A stretch of DNA of 64,000 nucleotides from Actinopolymorpha cephalotaxi (GCF_013408535.1 NZ_JACBZA010000001.1:806001-870000); one strand, 5' to 3'; numbered from the stretch's first letter, positions 47,718 to 60,697 are shown. The notes: generated by a model from the letters alone, not told the origin. Numbers and translations are program-made.

Positions 47718-48185
47718 ATGACGACCGACAGAGTGACCCCCCTGCTGCGCGGTGCGCTGCTCCCGACCCTGGTGGTCGCGGCGCTCGTCGTCGCGGCGAG
47801 CACGGTGGTCGCCGGAAGCCGCGGGCTGGTCGGCGCCTCCGTCGGCGCGGCCGTGGTCCTGGTCTTCTCCGGTGTCGGCCTGCTGGCCATGCGGGCGGTA
47901 CGCACGATGTATCCCGAAGTGGTCCTGCTGGTGGCGGTGGGCAGCTACTTCGTGCGAGTGGTGATCTTCGGCGGCCTGCTGGCCATTCTCGGCACGGTCG
48001 ACGGGATCGACGACGTGCTCAACCGGACCGCCACCGCCCTCGCGGTGCTGGCCTGTGTGGCCACCTGGCTGGCCGGTGAGTTGCGGGCGTTCGTCCGCAT
48101 GCGGCAGCCGATCTACGACTTCGACGACCGGCCCAGCGCCTCCAGCACGACCGGCGGCGCCAACTCCTCCGGCGGTGCGTCGTGA
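47718..48185 (+). CDS. Small four-helix membrane protein at head of atp operon (AtpI-like)
   Basis: A 155-residue protein with about four hydrophobic helices, the first VTPLLRGALLPTLVVAALVV, and a Ser/Gly-rich tail. It occupies the usual place of the ATP synthase I-type protein; its role may be in c-ring assembly or Mg2+ handling. ATG 47718 follows GAGGA; ATG 47688 is in frame but has no ribosome binding site. Confidence 0.7.
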   Translation: MTTDRVTPLLRGALLPTLVVAALVVAASTVVAGSRGLVGASVGAAVVLVFSGVGLLAMRAVRTMYPEVVLLVAVGSYFVRVVIFGGLLAILGTVDGIDDVLNRTATALAVLACVATWLAGELRAFVRMRQPIYDFDDRPSASSTTGGANSSGGAS

Positions 48186-48293
48186 CCGCCGGGAGGGCCC
48201 GTCGGTGGGCACCGGCCGGCTGCCGGGCGGCATTACCGTCCCTTTACCCCGCCGGGCCCCTGAGTGGTGCCGACTGCTACCGTTCGGTGCGCG

Positions 48294-48515
48294 ATGAGGC
48301 AGAACGAGCCGCCCCCGCACCGCGGGCAGGATCCCTGGGGTGCCTTCGGCTACCTCGTGGCCGGAGTGGGGCTGTACGGCGGACTCGGCTGGCTCGGCGA
48401 CCACTACTTCCGAACGTCCTTCCTGGTGCCCGTGGGAATCCTGGTCGGTCTTGCGCTCGCGCTGTACCTCGTCTTCAAGCGGTACGGCCACAACGAGCCC
48501 GAGGACGAGCAGTGA
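48294..48515 (+). CDS. AtpZ/AtpI family protein
   Basis: A 73-residue protein with two helices (GAFGYLVAGVGLYGGLGWLG and FLVPVGILVGLALALYLVF) and short charged ends. AtpZ/AtpI proteins help ATP synthase assembly and divalent ion supply. ATG 48294; it lies 49 bases before atpB. Confidence 0.8.
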   Translation: MRQNEPPPHRGQDPWGAFGYLVAGVGLYGGLGWLGDHYFRTSFLVPVGILVGLALALYLVFKRYGHNEPEDEQ

Positions 48516-48564
48516 CCCCGGCCACCAACACTCGACCAGTACGACCAGTACGAGAGGAGAGCGT

Positions 48565-49344
48565 GTGAGCGCGATGATCCTCGCTGCGGACGGCTTCACG
48601 CCACCAGGGCCGGGCGTCTTCGACCTGCCGCCCTACGTCGCCGGCGTCACCAAGCCGATGACGTTGCTGGTGCTGGCCGCGGTGATCGTCGGGGTCTTCT
48701 TCGTCATGTCGGCGCGCCGCGCGGCCATGGTGCCGGACCGGATGCAGTACAGCGGCGAGATGGCCTACGGCTTCGTCCGCAACTCGATCGCGCGCGACGT
48801 GATCGGGTCGCACGACTTCATGAGGTTCGTGCCGTACCTCGTGACGTTGTTCTTCTTCATCCTGGTGAACAACCTCTTCGGGATCTTCCCGTTCCTGCAG
48901 TTCCCGACGTTCTCCCACATCGGGTTCGTCTACCCGCTGGCGCTGATCAGCTGGGTGGTCTACAACGCGGTCGGGATCAAGAAGAAGGGCTTCCTCGGCT
49001 ACCTCAAGCACCAGACGGTGCCCTCCGGGGTCGCACCGGCCATGCTGGTCCTGCTGGTGCCGCTGGAGTTCATCTCCAACATCCTCGTCCGGCCGATCAC
49101 GTTGTCGCTGCGACTCTTCGCCAACATGTTCGCCGGTCACCTCGTGCTGATCCTGTTCGCGGTCGGCGGCGAGTACCTCCTGCTCCACTCCGACGTGTGG
49201 TTCTTCAAGCCCGTCGGTGTGGTGTCGCTGCTCCTGGACATCGTGCTCTTCTTCCTCGAGCTCCTGGTCCAGGTGCTGCAGGCCTACATCTTCACGCTCC
49301 TGACGGCCAACTACATCTCCGGCGCCCTCGCCGAAGAACACTGA
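48565..49344 (+). CDS. atpB: F1Fo ATP synthase subunit a
   Basis: A 259-residue Fo subunit forming the proton half-channels. The essential Arg is in LSLRLFANMFAGHL; the last helix ends TLLTANYISGAL. Length and five to six helices are normal. GTG 48565 follows AGAGGAGAGC; ATG 48574 is in frame. First structural gene of the operon atpBEFHAGDC. Confidence 0.96.
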   Translation: MSAMILAADGFTPPGPGVFDLPPYVAGVTKPMTLLVLAAVIVGVFFVMSARRAAMVPDRMQYSGEMAYGFVRNSIARDVIGSHDFMRFVPYLVTLFFFILVNNLFGIFPFLQFPTFSHIGFVYPLALISWVVYNAVGIKKKGFLGYLKHQTVPSGVAPAMLVLLVPLEFISNILVRPITLSLRLFANMFAGHLVLILFAVGGEYLLLHSDVWFFKPVGVVSLLLDIVLFFLELLVQVLQAYIFTLLTANYISGALAEEH

Positions 49345-49353
49345 TCTGTTCCA

Positions 49354-49392
49354 CCCGCTCCACCGCTCCACCAGCTCCACCGGCTCCACAGT
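49354..49392 (+). repeat. Short tandem repeats between atpB and atpE
   Basis: Units of about 9 bases based on CGCTCCACC/AGCTCCACC are repeated four or five times directly after the atpB stop. They resemble the many other small expansions in the window. Confidence 0.55.
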
Positions 49393-49449
49393 TCAACCCG
49401 AGAACCATCCGCACCGAACGACCGAAGTAACCAAGGAAAGGACTGGCCC

Positions 49450-49659
49450 ATGAGAGGCTCGCTCGCCATCATCGGCTACGGCCTGTCGGCCATCGGCCCC
49501 GGCGTAGGCATCGGCCTGATCTTCGCGGCGTACATCAACGGTGTCGCCCGCCAGCCCGAGGCGCAGGCGCGCCTGCAGACGATCGCAATTCTGGGGTTCG
49601 GTCTGGCCGAGGCGCTCGCGATCATCGGTATCGCGCTCGCCTTCGTGTTCCAGGGCTGA
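49450..49659 (+). CDS. atpE: F1Fo ATP synthase subunit c
   Basis: A 69-residue hairpin of two helices forming the rotor ring. The proton-carrying Glu is in [15 protein letters not shown]; the polar loop is [10 protein letters not shown] 49450 follows AAGGAAAGGA, the strongest site of the operon, consistent with high c-subunit synthesis. Confidence 0.96.
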   Translation: MRGSLAIIGYGLSAIGPGVGIGLIFAAYINGVARQPEAQARLQTIAILGFGLAEALAIIGIALAFVFQG

Positions 49660-49682
49660 CCGCACACTAAGGGGCACTAGCC

Positions 49683-50225
49683 ATGACATCGATCCTCGCC
49701 GCGGAGGAGACGGTAAACCCGCTCATTCCGCACCCGATCGAGATCATCCTGAGCCTGATCGTCTTCGGCATCCTGTTCTACGTCGTCCGTACGTGGGTCG
49801 CGCCGAGGTTCGAGAAGGCGTTCGCCGAGCGCGCCGAGGCCATCGAGGGTGGGCTCAAGCGGGCCGAGGAGACGCAGGCCGAGGCCAAGGCAGCCCTCGA
49901 GCAGTACCAGCAGCAGCTGGCGGAGGCTCGGCACGAGGCGTCCCGCATCCGCGAGGAAGCCAAGGAGCAGGGCGCCGCGATCGTGGCGGAGATGCGGGAG
50001 CAGGCCCAGGCCGAGGCCCAGCGGATCGTCACCCAGGCGCACACCCAGCTCGAGGCGGAGCGGCAGCAGACCCTGCTGCAGCTGCGCAGCGAGATCGGTG
50101 ACCTGTCCACCCAGCTCGCCGGCCGGATCGTCGGTGAGGCGCTCGAGGACGAGGGCCGTCAGCGGCGCATCGTCGAACGCTTCATCACCGAGCTGGAGCA
50201 GCAGCCGGTCGGAGAGGCACGATGA
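49683..50225 (+). CDS. atpF: F1Fo ATP synthase subunit b
   Basis: A 180-residue stator subunit: one helix near residues 20-42 (IILSLIVFGILFYVV) and a long, highly charged coiled coil (EAKAALEQYQQQLAEARHEA). The stop overlaps atpH (ATGA). Confidence 0.94.
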   Translation: MTSILAAEETVNPLIPHPIEIILSLIVFGILFYVVRTWVAPRFEKAFAERAEAIEGGLKRAEETQAEAKAALEQYQQQLAEARHEASRIREEAKEQGAAIVAEMREQAQAEAQRIVTQAHTQLEAERQQTLLQLRSEIGDLSTQLAGRIVGEALEDEGRQRRIVERFITELEQQPVGEAR

Positions 50226-51043
50226 CGGACTTCCACGGCACCTCGCGAGAGGCGGTGGCGACCCTGCGGCAGCGGCTGCGGGGCGTCTCCGGCACGCCCG
50301 CGGAACTCGTCGAGGCCGGACGGGAGCTGTTCTCCGTCGTCCGGCTGCTGGACGCCCAACCGGCGTTGCGGCGGGCCCTCACCGACTCCACCCGTACCCC
50401 GGACGACCGGGCCGCGCTCGCCGGCAACCTGCTGGGGACGCGGATCGGCGCCCGGACGCTCGACCTCGTGACCGCCGCGGTCCGCCTTTCCTGGCCGCGG
50501 GCGCGCCAGCTCACCGACGCTGTGGAACAGCTCGGCGCGCTGGTGCTGGTGCGGGCGTCGGAGGAGGAGGGACGCCTCGACGACCTCGAGGACGCCCTGT
50601 TCCGCTTCGCCCGGCTGGTCGAGCGCGAGGACGGGCTGCAGCTGGCGCTGACCGATCGGGGGATCCCGGCGGACAACCGGGCCAACCTGGTCCGCGACCT
50701 GCTCGCCGGGAAGGCGCCCGAAGGGGCCGTACCCTTGGTGGAGCAGGCCGTGGTGGCCCCCCGGGGGCTTTCGGTCATCGAGGCGCTCGACACCTACGCC
50801 AGACTCGCCGCCGGGTGGCGGGAGCGGCTGGTGGCCACCGTCCGTACGGCGACACCGCTGGGTGCCGCCGAACAGGATCGGCTGGCCGGCGCGCTGCGTC
50901 GCCAGTACGGCCACGACGTACACCTCAACATCCTGGTAGACCCCGGGGTTCTCGGCGGCTTGCGCGTCGAGCTGGGCGCCGAGGTCATCGACGGCACCAT
51001 CGCCGGTCGGCTGGATGACGCGCGGCGCCGGCTGGCCGGCTGA
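50222..51043 (+). CDS. atpH: F1Fo ATP synthase subunit delta
   Basis: A 273-residue stator subunit capping F1. The C-terminal part ([20 protein letters not shown], then [20 protein letters not shown]) is the family signature. Actinobacterial delta is longer than the 177 residues of E. coli, with an added N-terminal part. Coupled to atpF. Confidence 0.94.
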   Translation: MTDFHGTSREAVATLRQRLRGVSGTPAELVEAGRELFSVVRLLDAQPALRRALTDSTRTPDDRAALAGNLLGTRIGARTLDLVTAAVRLSWPRARQLTDAVEQLGALVLVRASEEEGRLDDLEDALFRFARLVEREDGLQLALTDRGIPADNRANLVRDLLAGKAPEGAVPLVEQAVVAPRGLSVIEALDTYARLAAGWRERLVATVRTATPLGAAEQDRLAGALRRQYGHDVHLNILVDPGVLGGLRVELGAEVIDGTIAGRLDDARRRLAG

Positions 51044-51090
51044 CCGCCCCGCACACACCTGAGATTGCCGAGAGAGCAGGGACCACGAAG

Positions 51091-52734
<1,644 letters not shown>

Positions 52735-52737
52735 GCC

Positions 52738-53646
52738 ATGGCAGGCAAGATCCGCATCTATCGTCAGCGCATCCGTGCGGTGACGACGATCAAGAAGAGC
52801 ACCCGGGCGATGGAGCTGGTCGCCGCGTCCCGCATCCGCCGTGCGCAGGAGCGCTCGCGGGCGGCCACGCCGTACGCCCGGGAGCTCACCCGCGCCGTGT
52901 CCGCGCTGGCGACGTTCTCCCACGTCGACCACCCGATCACCACCGAGCGGGAGAACCCGCGCCGGGCGGCCGTGCTGGTCATCTCCAGCGACCGCGGCCT
53001 GGCCGGCGCGTACTCCTCCAGCGTGCTGCGGGAGGGCGAGCGGCTCGGCGAGCTGCTGCGCAGCGAGGGCAAGGAAGTCGTTCCGTACCTCTGCGGTCGC
53101 AAGGCGGCGGCCTACTACCGCTTCCGCAACCGCGAGGTCGCCGGGCAGTGGACCGGCTTCTCCGACGGCCCGAGCTACGACGACGCCCGAACGGTCGGCC
53201 AGGAGCTGACCAAGGCGTTCCTCGCCGGCTCCGACGAGGGCGGAGTGGACGAGATCCACATCGTCTACACCCAGTTCGTCAGCATGATGACCCAGCGGCC
53301 CGAAGTCATCCGGCTGATGCCGCTGGAGGTCGTCGAGGGCGAGGAGCCCCCGGCGGAGGAGGACGTGCTGCCGCTGTACGAGTTCGAGCCCTCGGCCTCC
53401 GAGGTGCTGGACGCGTTGCTGCCGCGCTACGTCGACAACCGCATCTACCACTGCATGCTGCAGGCGGCGGCCAGTGAGCTCGCGGCCCGCCAGCGTGCGA
53501 TGAAGTCGGCCACCGACAACGCGGAGGAGCTGATCCGTACGCTCACCCGCGAAGCAAACCAGGCCCGCCAGGCCGAGATCACCCAAGAAATCAGCGAGAT
53601 CGTCGGTGGTGCGAGCGCGCTCGCCGAGACAAGCGCTGGGGAGTGA
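52738..53646 (+). CDS. atpG: F1Fo ATP synthase subunit gamma
   Basis: A 302-residue rotor shaft. N-terminal and C-terminal helices ([35 protein letters not shown]) form the coiled coil in alpha3beta3. ATG 52738 lies 3 bases after the atpA stop. Confidence 0.96.
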   Translation: MAGKIRIYRQRIRAVTTIKKSTRAMELVAASRIRRAQERSRAATPYARELTRAVSALATFSHVDHPITTERENPRRAAVLVISSDRGLAGAYSSSVLREGERLGELLRSEGKEVVPYLCGRKAAAYYRFRNREVAGQWTGFSDGPSYDDARTVGQELTKAFLAGSDEGGVDEIHIVYTQFVSMMTQRPEVIRLMPLEVVEGEEPPAEEDVLPLYEFEPSASEVLDALLPRYVDNRIYHCMLQAAASELAARQRAMKSATDNAEELIRTLTREANQARQAEITQEISEIVGGASALAETSAGE

Positions 53647-55113
<1,467 letters not shown>

Positions 55114-55148
55114 CCGGCTCGCAGTACGCGGTACAGATGTGACGATCG

Positions 55149-55181
55149 GGGCCTCCCGGGCGCAGGTCGCCCGGGAGGCCC
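55149..55181 (+). terminator. Perfect 14-bp hairpin between atpD and atpC
   Basis: GGGCCTCCCGGGCG (55149-55162) pairs perfectly with CGCCCGGGAGGCCC (55168-55181) around CAGGT, 35 bases after atpD. It has no U-run, so it may be an attenuator, an RNA-processing or stability element inside the operon, or a true terminator with a separate atpC promoter. Confidence 0.75.
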
Positions 55182-55324
55182 TGTCGGCGGATCCGGCACC
55201 GATCCCGCACCGATCCGGCAACGGTTTCGGTGGTGCGGGGTAGCAGGAAGTGGAATGCCCGGGAGCGGGTATTCTCCACAGAACGAATTCAGGCGAGAAC
55301 GAATTCAGGCCAGGAGGATTCACG

Positions 55325-55717
55325 GTGGCAGAGCCCCTGCACGTCGAGCTGGTCGCGCCGGACCGCACGGTCTGGTCGGGCGAGGCGACGACTGTCATCG
55401 CCCGTACGTCCGACGGTGACATCGGGATCCTGCCCGGGCACGCACCGGTCCTGGGTCTCCTGGTCGACGGCGTGGTCGAGGTACGCACGCCGGAGTCGGA
55501 GATCTACGTCGCCGCGGTCCAGGGCGGATTCCTCTCGGTCGCCAACGACCGGGTGTCGATTCTTGCCGAATACGCCGAGATGTCCCACGAGATCGATCTC
55601 GAGGCCGCGCGGCAGGAGCTGGAGCGGGCCCGAGCGGCCGGGGAGAACGACCAGGAAGCTCTCGAACACGTACGCCGGGCCGAGGCTCGCGTACGCGCTG
55701 TCGAGATGGCTTCCTGA
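55325..55717 (+). CDS. atpC: F1Fo ATP synthase subunit epsilon
   Basis: A 130-residue rotor subunit that inhibits ATP hydrolysis. N-terminal beta-sandwich (HVELVAPDRTVWSGEATTV, then GDIGILPGHAPVLGLL) and a two-helix C-terminus. GTG 55325 has a perfect AGGAGGATTCACG site. The gap from atpD is 211 bases, long for this operon, and holds a strong hairpin. Confidence 0.95.
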   Translation: MAEPLHVELVAPDRTVWSGEATTVIARTSDGDIGILPGHAPVLGLLVDGVVEVRTPESEIYVAAVQGGFLSVANDRVSILAEYAEMSHEIDLEAARQELERARAAGENDQEALEHVRRAEARVRAVEMAS

Positions 55718-55865
55718 CGGCCGGGCGGGGGGTGGGTGTGGCAGCGACAGGTCATGCGGCCGCGCCGCGCACGCCCTCCCGTGAGCCCGACGGTCTCGCC
55801 GGTGCATGCTGTCCGGCGAAGGTAGGTCGGCCCGCCCGAAGGCGCCGCTTCCCGGGCGGTCGGGG

Positions 55866-56306
55866 ATGGTGATCGAGATCATCCTCGAGTTCGCCGGGCT
55901 GATCCTCGCGCTCGTCCTCATATGTCTTGCCGGTCTGGCATTTCGCCGCCGCCTGCTGCAACGCGGCGGCGGCACTTTCGACTCCAGCCTCAGGTTGCAC
56001 AAGCAGCCCAACGGCAAGGGCTGGTCGCTCGGCGTCGCCCGGTACGCCGGGGACACCGTGGAGTGGTTTCCGGTGTTCTCGTACGGTCTGCGGCCCCGTC
56101 GGTCGTTCTCCCGGAACGACCTGATCGTGCAGGCCCGCCGCGACCCGGGTGCCAACGAGGCTCTCGGGCTCTACGCCGGCCACGTCGTGGTCGAGTGTGA
56201 GCAGGCCGGCCGGACGATCGAGCTGGCGATGGCCGAGGACGCCCTGACCGGCTTCCTGGTGTGGCTGGAGGCGGCCCCGCCGGGCCGCCGGCACGCACCG
56301 CTCTAA
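55866..56306 (+). CDS. DUF2550 family membrane protein
   Basis: A 146-residue protein: one N-terminal helix (IILEFAGLILALVLICLAGL) and a basic cytoplasmic domain with GWSLGVARYAGDTVEWF and the RRSFSRNDL block, as in DUF2550 proteins that follow atpC in many actinobacteria. Function unknown. ATG 55866 follows GGTCGGGG. Confidence 0.82.
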   Translation: MVIEIILEFAGLILALVLICLAGLAFRRRLLQRGGGTFDSSLRLHKQPNGKGWSLGVARYAGDTVEWFPVFSYGLRPRRSFSRNDLIVQARRDPGANEALGLYAGHVVVECEQAGRTIELAMAEDALTGFLVWLEAAPPGRRHAPL

Positions 56307-56339
56307 GTCTGAGCCCGCGGCACCCGCACCTGGGCGCCC

Positions 56340-56936
56340 CTACGAGCGCTCCGCCTGGTCGGCCCGCCCGCCACCCGGCTGCCACAGCACGTCGCCCCGG
56401 TCGGCGTTGGCCACCCGGGCCAGGATGAACAGCAGGTCCGACAGCCGGTTGAGGTACTTGATCGTGTCCGCGTTCATCGTGTCCGCGTGCTCCTCCCAGG
56501 CCGCCCACGCGGTGCGCTCGGCCCGCCGGGTCACCGTGCGGGCCGTGTGCAGTAGAGCAGCACCGGGCGTCCCGCCCGGGAGCACGAAGGAGCGCAGCGG
56601 CTCGACCCGCTCGTTGAAGGCGTCGCAGTGCGCCTCCAGCCGTTCGACGTACTCCGGGGTGATTCGCAGAGCCGCGCCGGGGGCGGCGCCGGGGTCGACC
56701 GGGTTGCCGAGGTCGGCACCCAGGTCGAACAGGTCGTTCTGCACCTCCACCAGCACCGCCGCGACGTCCCCGGCCAGGTCGCCGAGCGCGAGCGCGGCGC
56801 CGATGCTCGCGTTGGCCTCGTCCACGTCGGCGTACGCGGCCAGCCGGCGGTCGGTCTTGGTGACGAGGCTGTTGTCGACCAGCCGGGTCCGGCCGCCGTC
56901 TCCGGCGCGGGTGTAGATCCGAGTGAGGTTGACCAT
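56340..56936 (-). CDS. Cob(I)yrinic acid a,c-diamide adenosyltransferase (PduO type)
   Basis: A 198-residue trimeric enzyme transferring the adenosyl group of ATP to cob(I)alamin. ATP motif IYTRAGDGGRTRLV at residues 7-20; DEANASIGAAL; C-terminal helix KYLNRLSDLLFILARVAN. It is convergent with the DUF2550 gene and divergent from murA. Confidence 0.94.
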   Translation of the reverse strand: MVNLTRIYTRAGDGGRTRLVDNSLVTKTDRRLAAYADVDEANASIGAALALGDLAGDVAAVLVEVQNDLFDLGADLGNPVDPGAAPGAALRITPEYVERLEAHCDAFNERVEPLRSFVLPGGTPGAALLHTARTVTRRAERTAWAAWEEHADTMNADTIKYLNRLSDLLFILARVANADRGDVLWQPGGGRADQAERS

Positions 56937-57058
56937 GTCCGCAGCCTAGGACGTGTCGTGCGGATCAGGTGCACCTCACCTCACCCTCGGCGGGTGGTCT
57001 CGTCCCGAAGCACGAGTGTGCCGCGCGGCGCGGGGACGGGGGCTCATAGCATGCACGG

Positions 57059-58339
57059 GTGGAACGGCTGAGAATTCGCGGAGGCAACCGGCTCGTGGGC
57101 GAGGTGCCGGTCACCGGCGCCAAGAACAGCGCCCTGAAACTGATGGCGGCGTCGCTGCTCACGCAGGGTCGTACGGTGCTGCACAATGTGCCCGACATCC
57201 TGGACGTGACCTTCATGGGCGCGTTGCTCAAACGGATGGGCTGTGAGCTCGACACCTCGAAGTTCGAGGACGGGACGCTGACCATCGACGTGCCCGAGTC
57301 GATCCACCACGAGGCCGACTACGACCTCGTACGCCGGCTGCGGGCCTCGATCACGGTGCTCGGCCCGCTGGTGGCCCGCACCGGCCGGGCGAAGGTGGCG
57401 TTGCCGGGCGGTGACAGTATCGGCTCCCGCGGCCTGGGCATGCACGTGTCCGGGCTGGAACGCATGGGCGCCCAGATCGGTGTGGAGCACGGCTTCGTGG
57501 TGGCGGAGGCCCCGGCGGGGCTGCACGGCGCGACCATCCTGCTGGATTTCCCGAGCGTCGGCGCCACCGAGAACCTCCTGCTGGCGGCCACCCTGGCCCG
57601 CGGCACGACGTTGATCGACAACGCCGCCCGCGAGCCGGAGATCGTCGACATCGCCGACATGCTCACCAAGATGGGCGCGAAGATCGGCGGGATCGGCACC
57701 TCCACGCTCGAGGTCGAGGGGCCGGCGGACCTGTCGGCGGTCGAGCACACGGTGGTGCCGGACCGGATGGTGGCGGGCACCTGGGCGATCGGTGCCGTCG
57801 TGACGGGCGGGGAGGTCACCCTGCGGGACGCGCGGGCCGACCACCTGGACATCGTGCTGGACAAGCTGGCCAGGGCCGGTGCGTCGGTGCGGACCGGGCC
57901 GGTGAGCTTCACGGTCGGGATGGAGGGCCAGCCGCGGGCGGTCAACGTCGTGACGCTGCCGTACCCGGGGTTCCCGACCGACCTGCAGGCGATGATGGTG
58001 GCGCTGGCCGCGGTCAGCGAGGGCACCTCGATGGTGACCGAGAACCTCTTCGACGGGCGGTTCCGGTTCGTCCAGGAGCTGGCCCGGCTGGGTGCGGACG
58101 TACGCACCGACGGGCACCACGCGGTGATCCGGGGGCGCCCGGCGCTGTCCGGCGCTCCGGTGGAGGCGACCGACATCCGGGCGGGCGCGGGCCTGCTGCT
58201 CGCCGGGCTGGTCGCGGAGGGGGAGACGCTGGTGTCCGGCGTACACCACCTCGACCGCGGCTACCCCCGGCTGGTGGAGATTCTCCAGGGCCTGGGCGCC
58301 GAGGTGCGGCGCGAGCCGGACGACGTGGACCTCGGCTGA
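57059..58339 (+). CDS. murA: UDP-N-acetylglucosamine 1-carboxyvinyltransferase, Asp-type
   Basis: MurA (426 residues) transfers enolpyruvate from PEP to UDP-GlcNAc, the first step of peptidoglycan synthesis. The substrate Lys/Asn are in [13 protein letters not shown]. The catalytic position that is Cys115 in E. coli is Asp in [15 protein letters not shown], the change that makes mycobacterial MurA insensitive to fosfomycin. GTG 57059 has no Shine-Dalgarno sequence; TAGCAT ends 7 bases upstream, suggesting a leaderless mRNA. The second paralogue is convergent. Confidence 0.95.
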   Translation: MERLRIRGGNRLVGEVPVTGAKNSALKLMAASLLTQGRTVLHNVPDILDVTFMGALLKRMGCELDTSKFEDGTLTIDVPESIHHEADYDLVRRLRASITVLGPLVARTGRAKVALPGGDSIGSRGLGMHVSGLERMGAQIGVEHGFVVAEAPAGLHGATILLDFPSVGATENLLLAATLARGTTLIDNAAREPEIVDIADMLTKMGAKIGGIGTSTLEVEGPADLSAVEHTVVPDRMVAGTWAIGAVVTGGEVTLRDARADHLDIVLDKLARAGASVRTGPVSFTVGMEGQPRAVNVVTLPYPGFPTDLQAMMVALAAVSEGTSMVTENLFDGRFRFVQELARLGADVRTDGHHAVIRGRPALSGAPVEATDIRAGAGLLLAGLVAEGETLVSGVHHLDRGYPRLVEILQGLGAEVRREPDDVDLG

Positions 58340-58408
58340 CCGACCGCTCGGCTGACAACCGCTCGCTGACTGACCGGCCCGCTCGGCCGACCGACCCGCG
58401 CCTACCGG

Positions 58409-59740
58409 TCAGTGGACGTCGACCTGGGCGCCGAGCCCTTCCAGCTTGGGCAGGAAGTTCTCGTACCCCCTGGCGAAGATGTCGATCCCGCGCAGCGTCG
58501 ACCTGCCCTGTGCGGTGAGCGCCGCGATCATGTACGAGAAGCCGCCCCGCAGGTCGGGCACGGTGAGGTCGGCGCCGCGCAGCGAGGTGGGGCCGGAGAT
58601 CACCGCCGAGTGGGTGTAGTTGCGCCGCCCGAACCTGCACGGCGTGGCGCCCAGGCAGTCGGTGAACGCCTGGATGTGCGCGCCCAGCCGGACCAGCGCC
58701 TCGGTGAAGCCCAGGCGGTTCTCGTACACCGTCTCGTGCAGGATCGACAGTCCGGTCGCCTGGGTCAGCGCGACCACCAGCGGCTGCTGCCAGTCGGTCA
58801 TGAACCCGGGGTGGACGTCGGTCTCCAGCGCGACCGCGTTGAGCTTGCCGCCCGGATGCCAGAACCGGATGCCCTCGTGGGTGACCATGAACTCCCCACC
58901 GGCCCGGCGGTAGACGTTCAGGAAGGTCATCAGGTCGACCTGGCGGGCGTTGCGGACGAACACCTCACCGCCCGTGGCCAGCGCCGCGCAGGCCCACGAG
59001 GCCGTCTCCATCCGGTCCGGCAGCGCCTCGTGGATGTAGCCGCCGAGCCGGCGTACGCCGGTGATGCGGATGACCCGGTCGGTGTCGAGGTTGATGATCG
59101 CGCCCATCTTCTGCAGGACGCAGATCAGGTCGATGATCTCCGGCTCGACGGCGGCGTTGCGTAGCTCGGTGACGCCCTGGGCGCGGACGGCGGTGAGGAG
59201 CACCTGCTCGGTGCTGCCGACGCTGGGGTACGGGAGTTCGAGCTGGGTCCCGGTGAGGCCGTCCGGCGCGGTGATGTGCAGCCCCTCGGGCCGCTTGTCG
59301 ACGACGGCGCCGAACTGCCGGAGGGCGTCCAGGTGGAAGTTGATCGGCCGGTCGCCGATCCGGCATCCGCCCAGGTCCGGGATGAACGCGTGCCCGACGC
59401 GGTGCAGCAGCGGCCCGCACAGCAGGATCGGTATCCGGCTGGACCCCGCGTGCACCTCGATGTCGCCCATCGTCGCCTGCTCGGCGCGGGCGGGGTCGAG
59501 GACCAGCGAGTGCGGTCCGTCGGCCCCGTCGCGCACGGTCACCCCGTGCAGCTCGAGCAGCTCGCGGACGATCGCGACGTCGCTGATCCGGGGGACGTTG
59601 GTCAACGTCGACGGCTGGTCGCCGAGCACGGCCGCCACCATCGCCTTGGGGACGAGGTTCTTCGCCCCGCGTACGGAGATCTCCCCGGCCAGCGGTGTGC
59701 CGCCCGACACTTCCATGGTGTCCGCGTTCATCCGGCTCAC
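58409..59740 (-). CDS. MurA-like enolpyruvyl transferase, Cys-type paralogue
   Basis: A 443-residue paralogue of the same fold. Lys/Asn are kept in SVRGAKNLVPKAM and the catalytic Cys is present in DLGGCRIGDRPINFH. The C-terminal part (FSYMIAALTAQGRSTLRGID) is also conserved. GTG 59740 has AGGAGG seven bases upstream; ATG 59731 is in frame. It lies tail to tail with the Asp-type murA, 69 bases apart. It may be a second MurA or act on another UDP-sugar; Streptomyces also has two. Confidence 0.88.
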   Translation of the reverse strand: MSRMNADTMEVSGGTPLAGEISVRGAKNLVPKAMVAAVLGDQPSTLTNVPRISDVAIVRELLELHGVTVRDGADGPHSLVLDPARAEQATMGDIEVHAGSSRIPILLCGPLLHRVGHAFIPDLGGCRIGDRPINFHLDALRQFGAVVDKRPEGLHITAPDGLTGTQLELPYPSVGSTEQVLLTAVRAQGVTELRNAAVEPEIIDLICVLQKMGAIINLDTDRVIRITGVRRLGGYIHEALPDRMETASWACAALATGGEVFVRNARQVDLMTFLNVYRRAGGEFMVTHEGIRFWHPGGKLNAVALETDVHPGFMTDWQQPLVVALTQATGLSILHETVYENRLGFTEALVRLGAHIQAFTDCLGATPCRFGRRNYTHSAVISGPTSLRGADLTVPDLRGGFSYMIAALTAQGRSTLRGIDIFARGYENFLPKLEGLGAQVDVH

Positions 59741-59827
59741 ACGTCTCCCTCCTGGTGGTCGTACGCCGCGACTTCGCGACGGTAGCGACTCACCGTGTTG
59801 GTCGCCGTCTTCTCGTAAGGTGCCTGC

Positions 59828-60697
59828 ATGACGGAACTCATTAGTCGCACGGTGGCTGTCGTCGGTTCCGGATTGATGGGATCCGGGATCGCGCAGGTGG
59901 CCGCCACAGCCGGTTGGCAGGTCATCCTGCGCGACGTCACCGACGACGCGCTCCAACGCGGGACGGCCGGCATCCGGCGGTCGCTGGAGACGTTCGCGCG
60001 CAAGGGCAGGATTCCCGAGGACGGCGTGGAGGCGGCCCTGGAGCGGATCACCACGACCACCGACCTGGGCGCGGTCGCCAAGGCCGGCATCGTGGTGGAG
60101 GCGGTGTTCGAACGCCTCGACGTCAAGCGCGAGGTGTTCGCCGAGCTGGACCGGATCTGCCCCGACGGCACGGTACTGGCCACCAACACCTCCGCGATCC
60201 CGATCACCCGCATCGCCGCCGCCACCAACCGCCCCGAGTCTGTGGTGGGCACGCACTTCTTCTCGCCGGTGCCGATGATGGGGCTGTGTGAGCTGGTACG
60301 CGGCCACCGCACGTCCGACGCCACGCTGGAGCGGGCGCGAGAGTTCGCCGAGTCGGTGGGCAAGACCTGTGTCGTGGTCAACCGCGACATCGCGGGCTTC
60401 GTGACCACCCGGCTGATCTCCGCCCTGGTGATGGAGGCGGTGCGGCTGGTGGAGGACGGTGTCGCGACCGCCGAGGACATCGACACCGCCTGCAAGCTGG
60501 GGTTCGGGCACACGATGGGCCCGCTGGCCACCACCGACCTGACCGGCGTGGACGTCCTGCGGCACGCGACCCAGAACATCTGGGACGAGACGGCCGACCC
60601 GAAGTTCTTCCCGCCGGAGTTGCTGACCCGGATGGTCGAGGCCGGTGAGCTGGGCCGCAAGTCCGGGCGCGGGTTCTACGACTACGACCAGCCCTGA
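59828..60697 (+). CDS. 3-hydroxybutyryl-CoA dehydrogenase
   Basis: A 289-residue NAD(P) enzyme oxidising or reducing 3-hydroxyacyl-CoA. The Rossmann motif is VAVVGSGLMGSGIAQVA; catalytic region TNTSAIPIT and VVGTHFFSPVPMMGL; C-terminal dimer domain ends KSGRGFYDYD. Role in butyrate or polyhydroxybutyrate metabolism is likely. ATG 59828; divergent from the second murA. Confidence 0.93.
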   Translation: MTELISRTVAVVGSGLMGSGIAQVAATAGWQVILRDVTDDALQRGTAGIRRSLETFARKGRIPEDGVEAALERITTTTDLGAVAKAGIVVEAVFERLDVKREVFAELDRICPDGTVLATNTSAIPITRIAAATNRPESVVGTHFFSPVPMMGLCELVRGHRTSDATLERAREFAESVGKTCVVVNRDIAGFVTTRLISALVMEAVRLVEDGVATAEDIDTACKLGFGHTMGPLATTDLTGVDVLRHATQNIWDETADPKFFPPELLTRMVEAGELGRKSGRGFYDYDQP

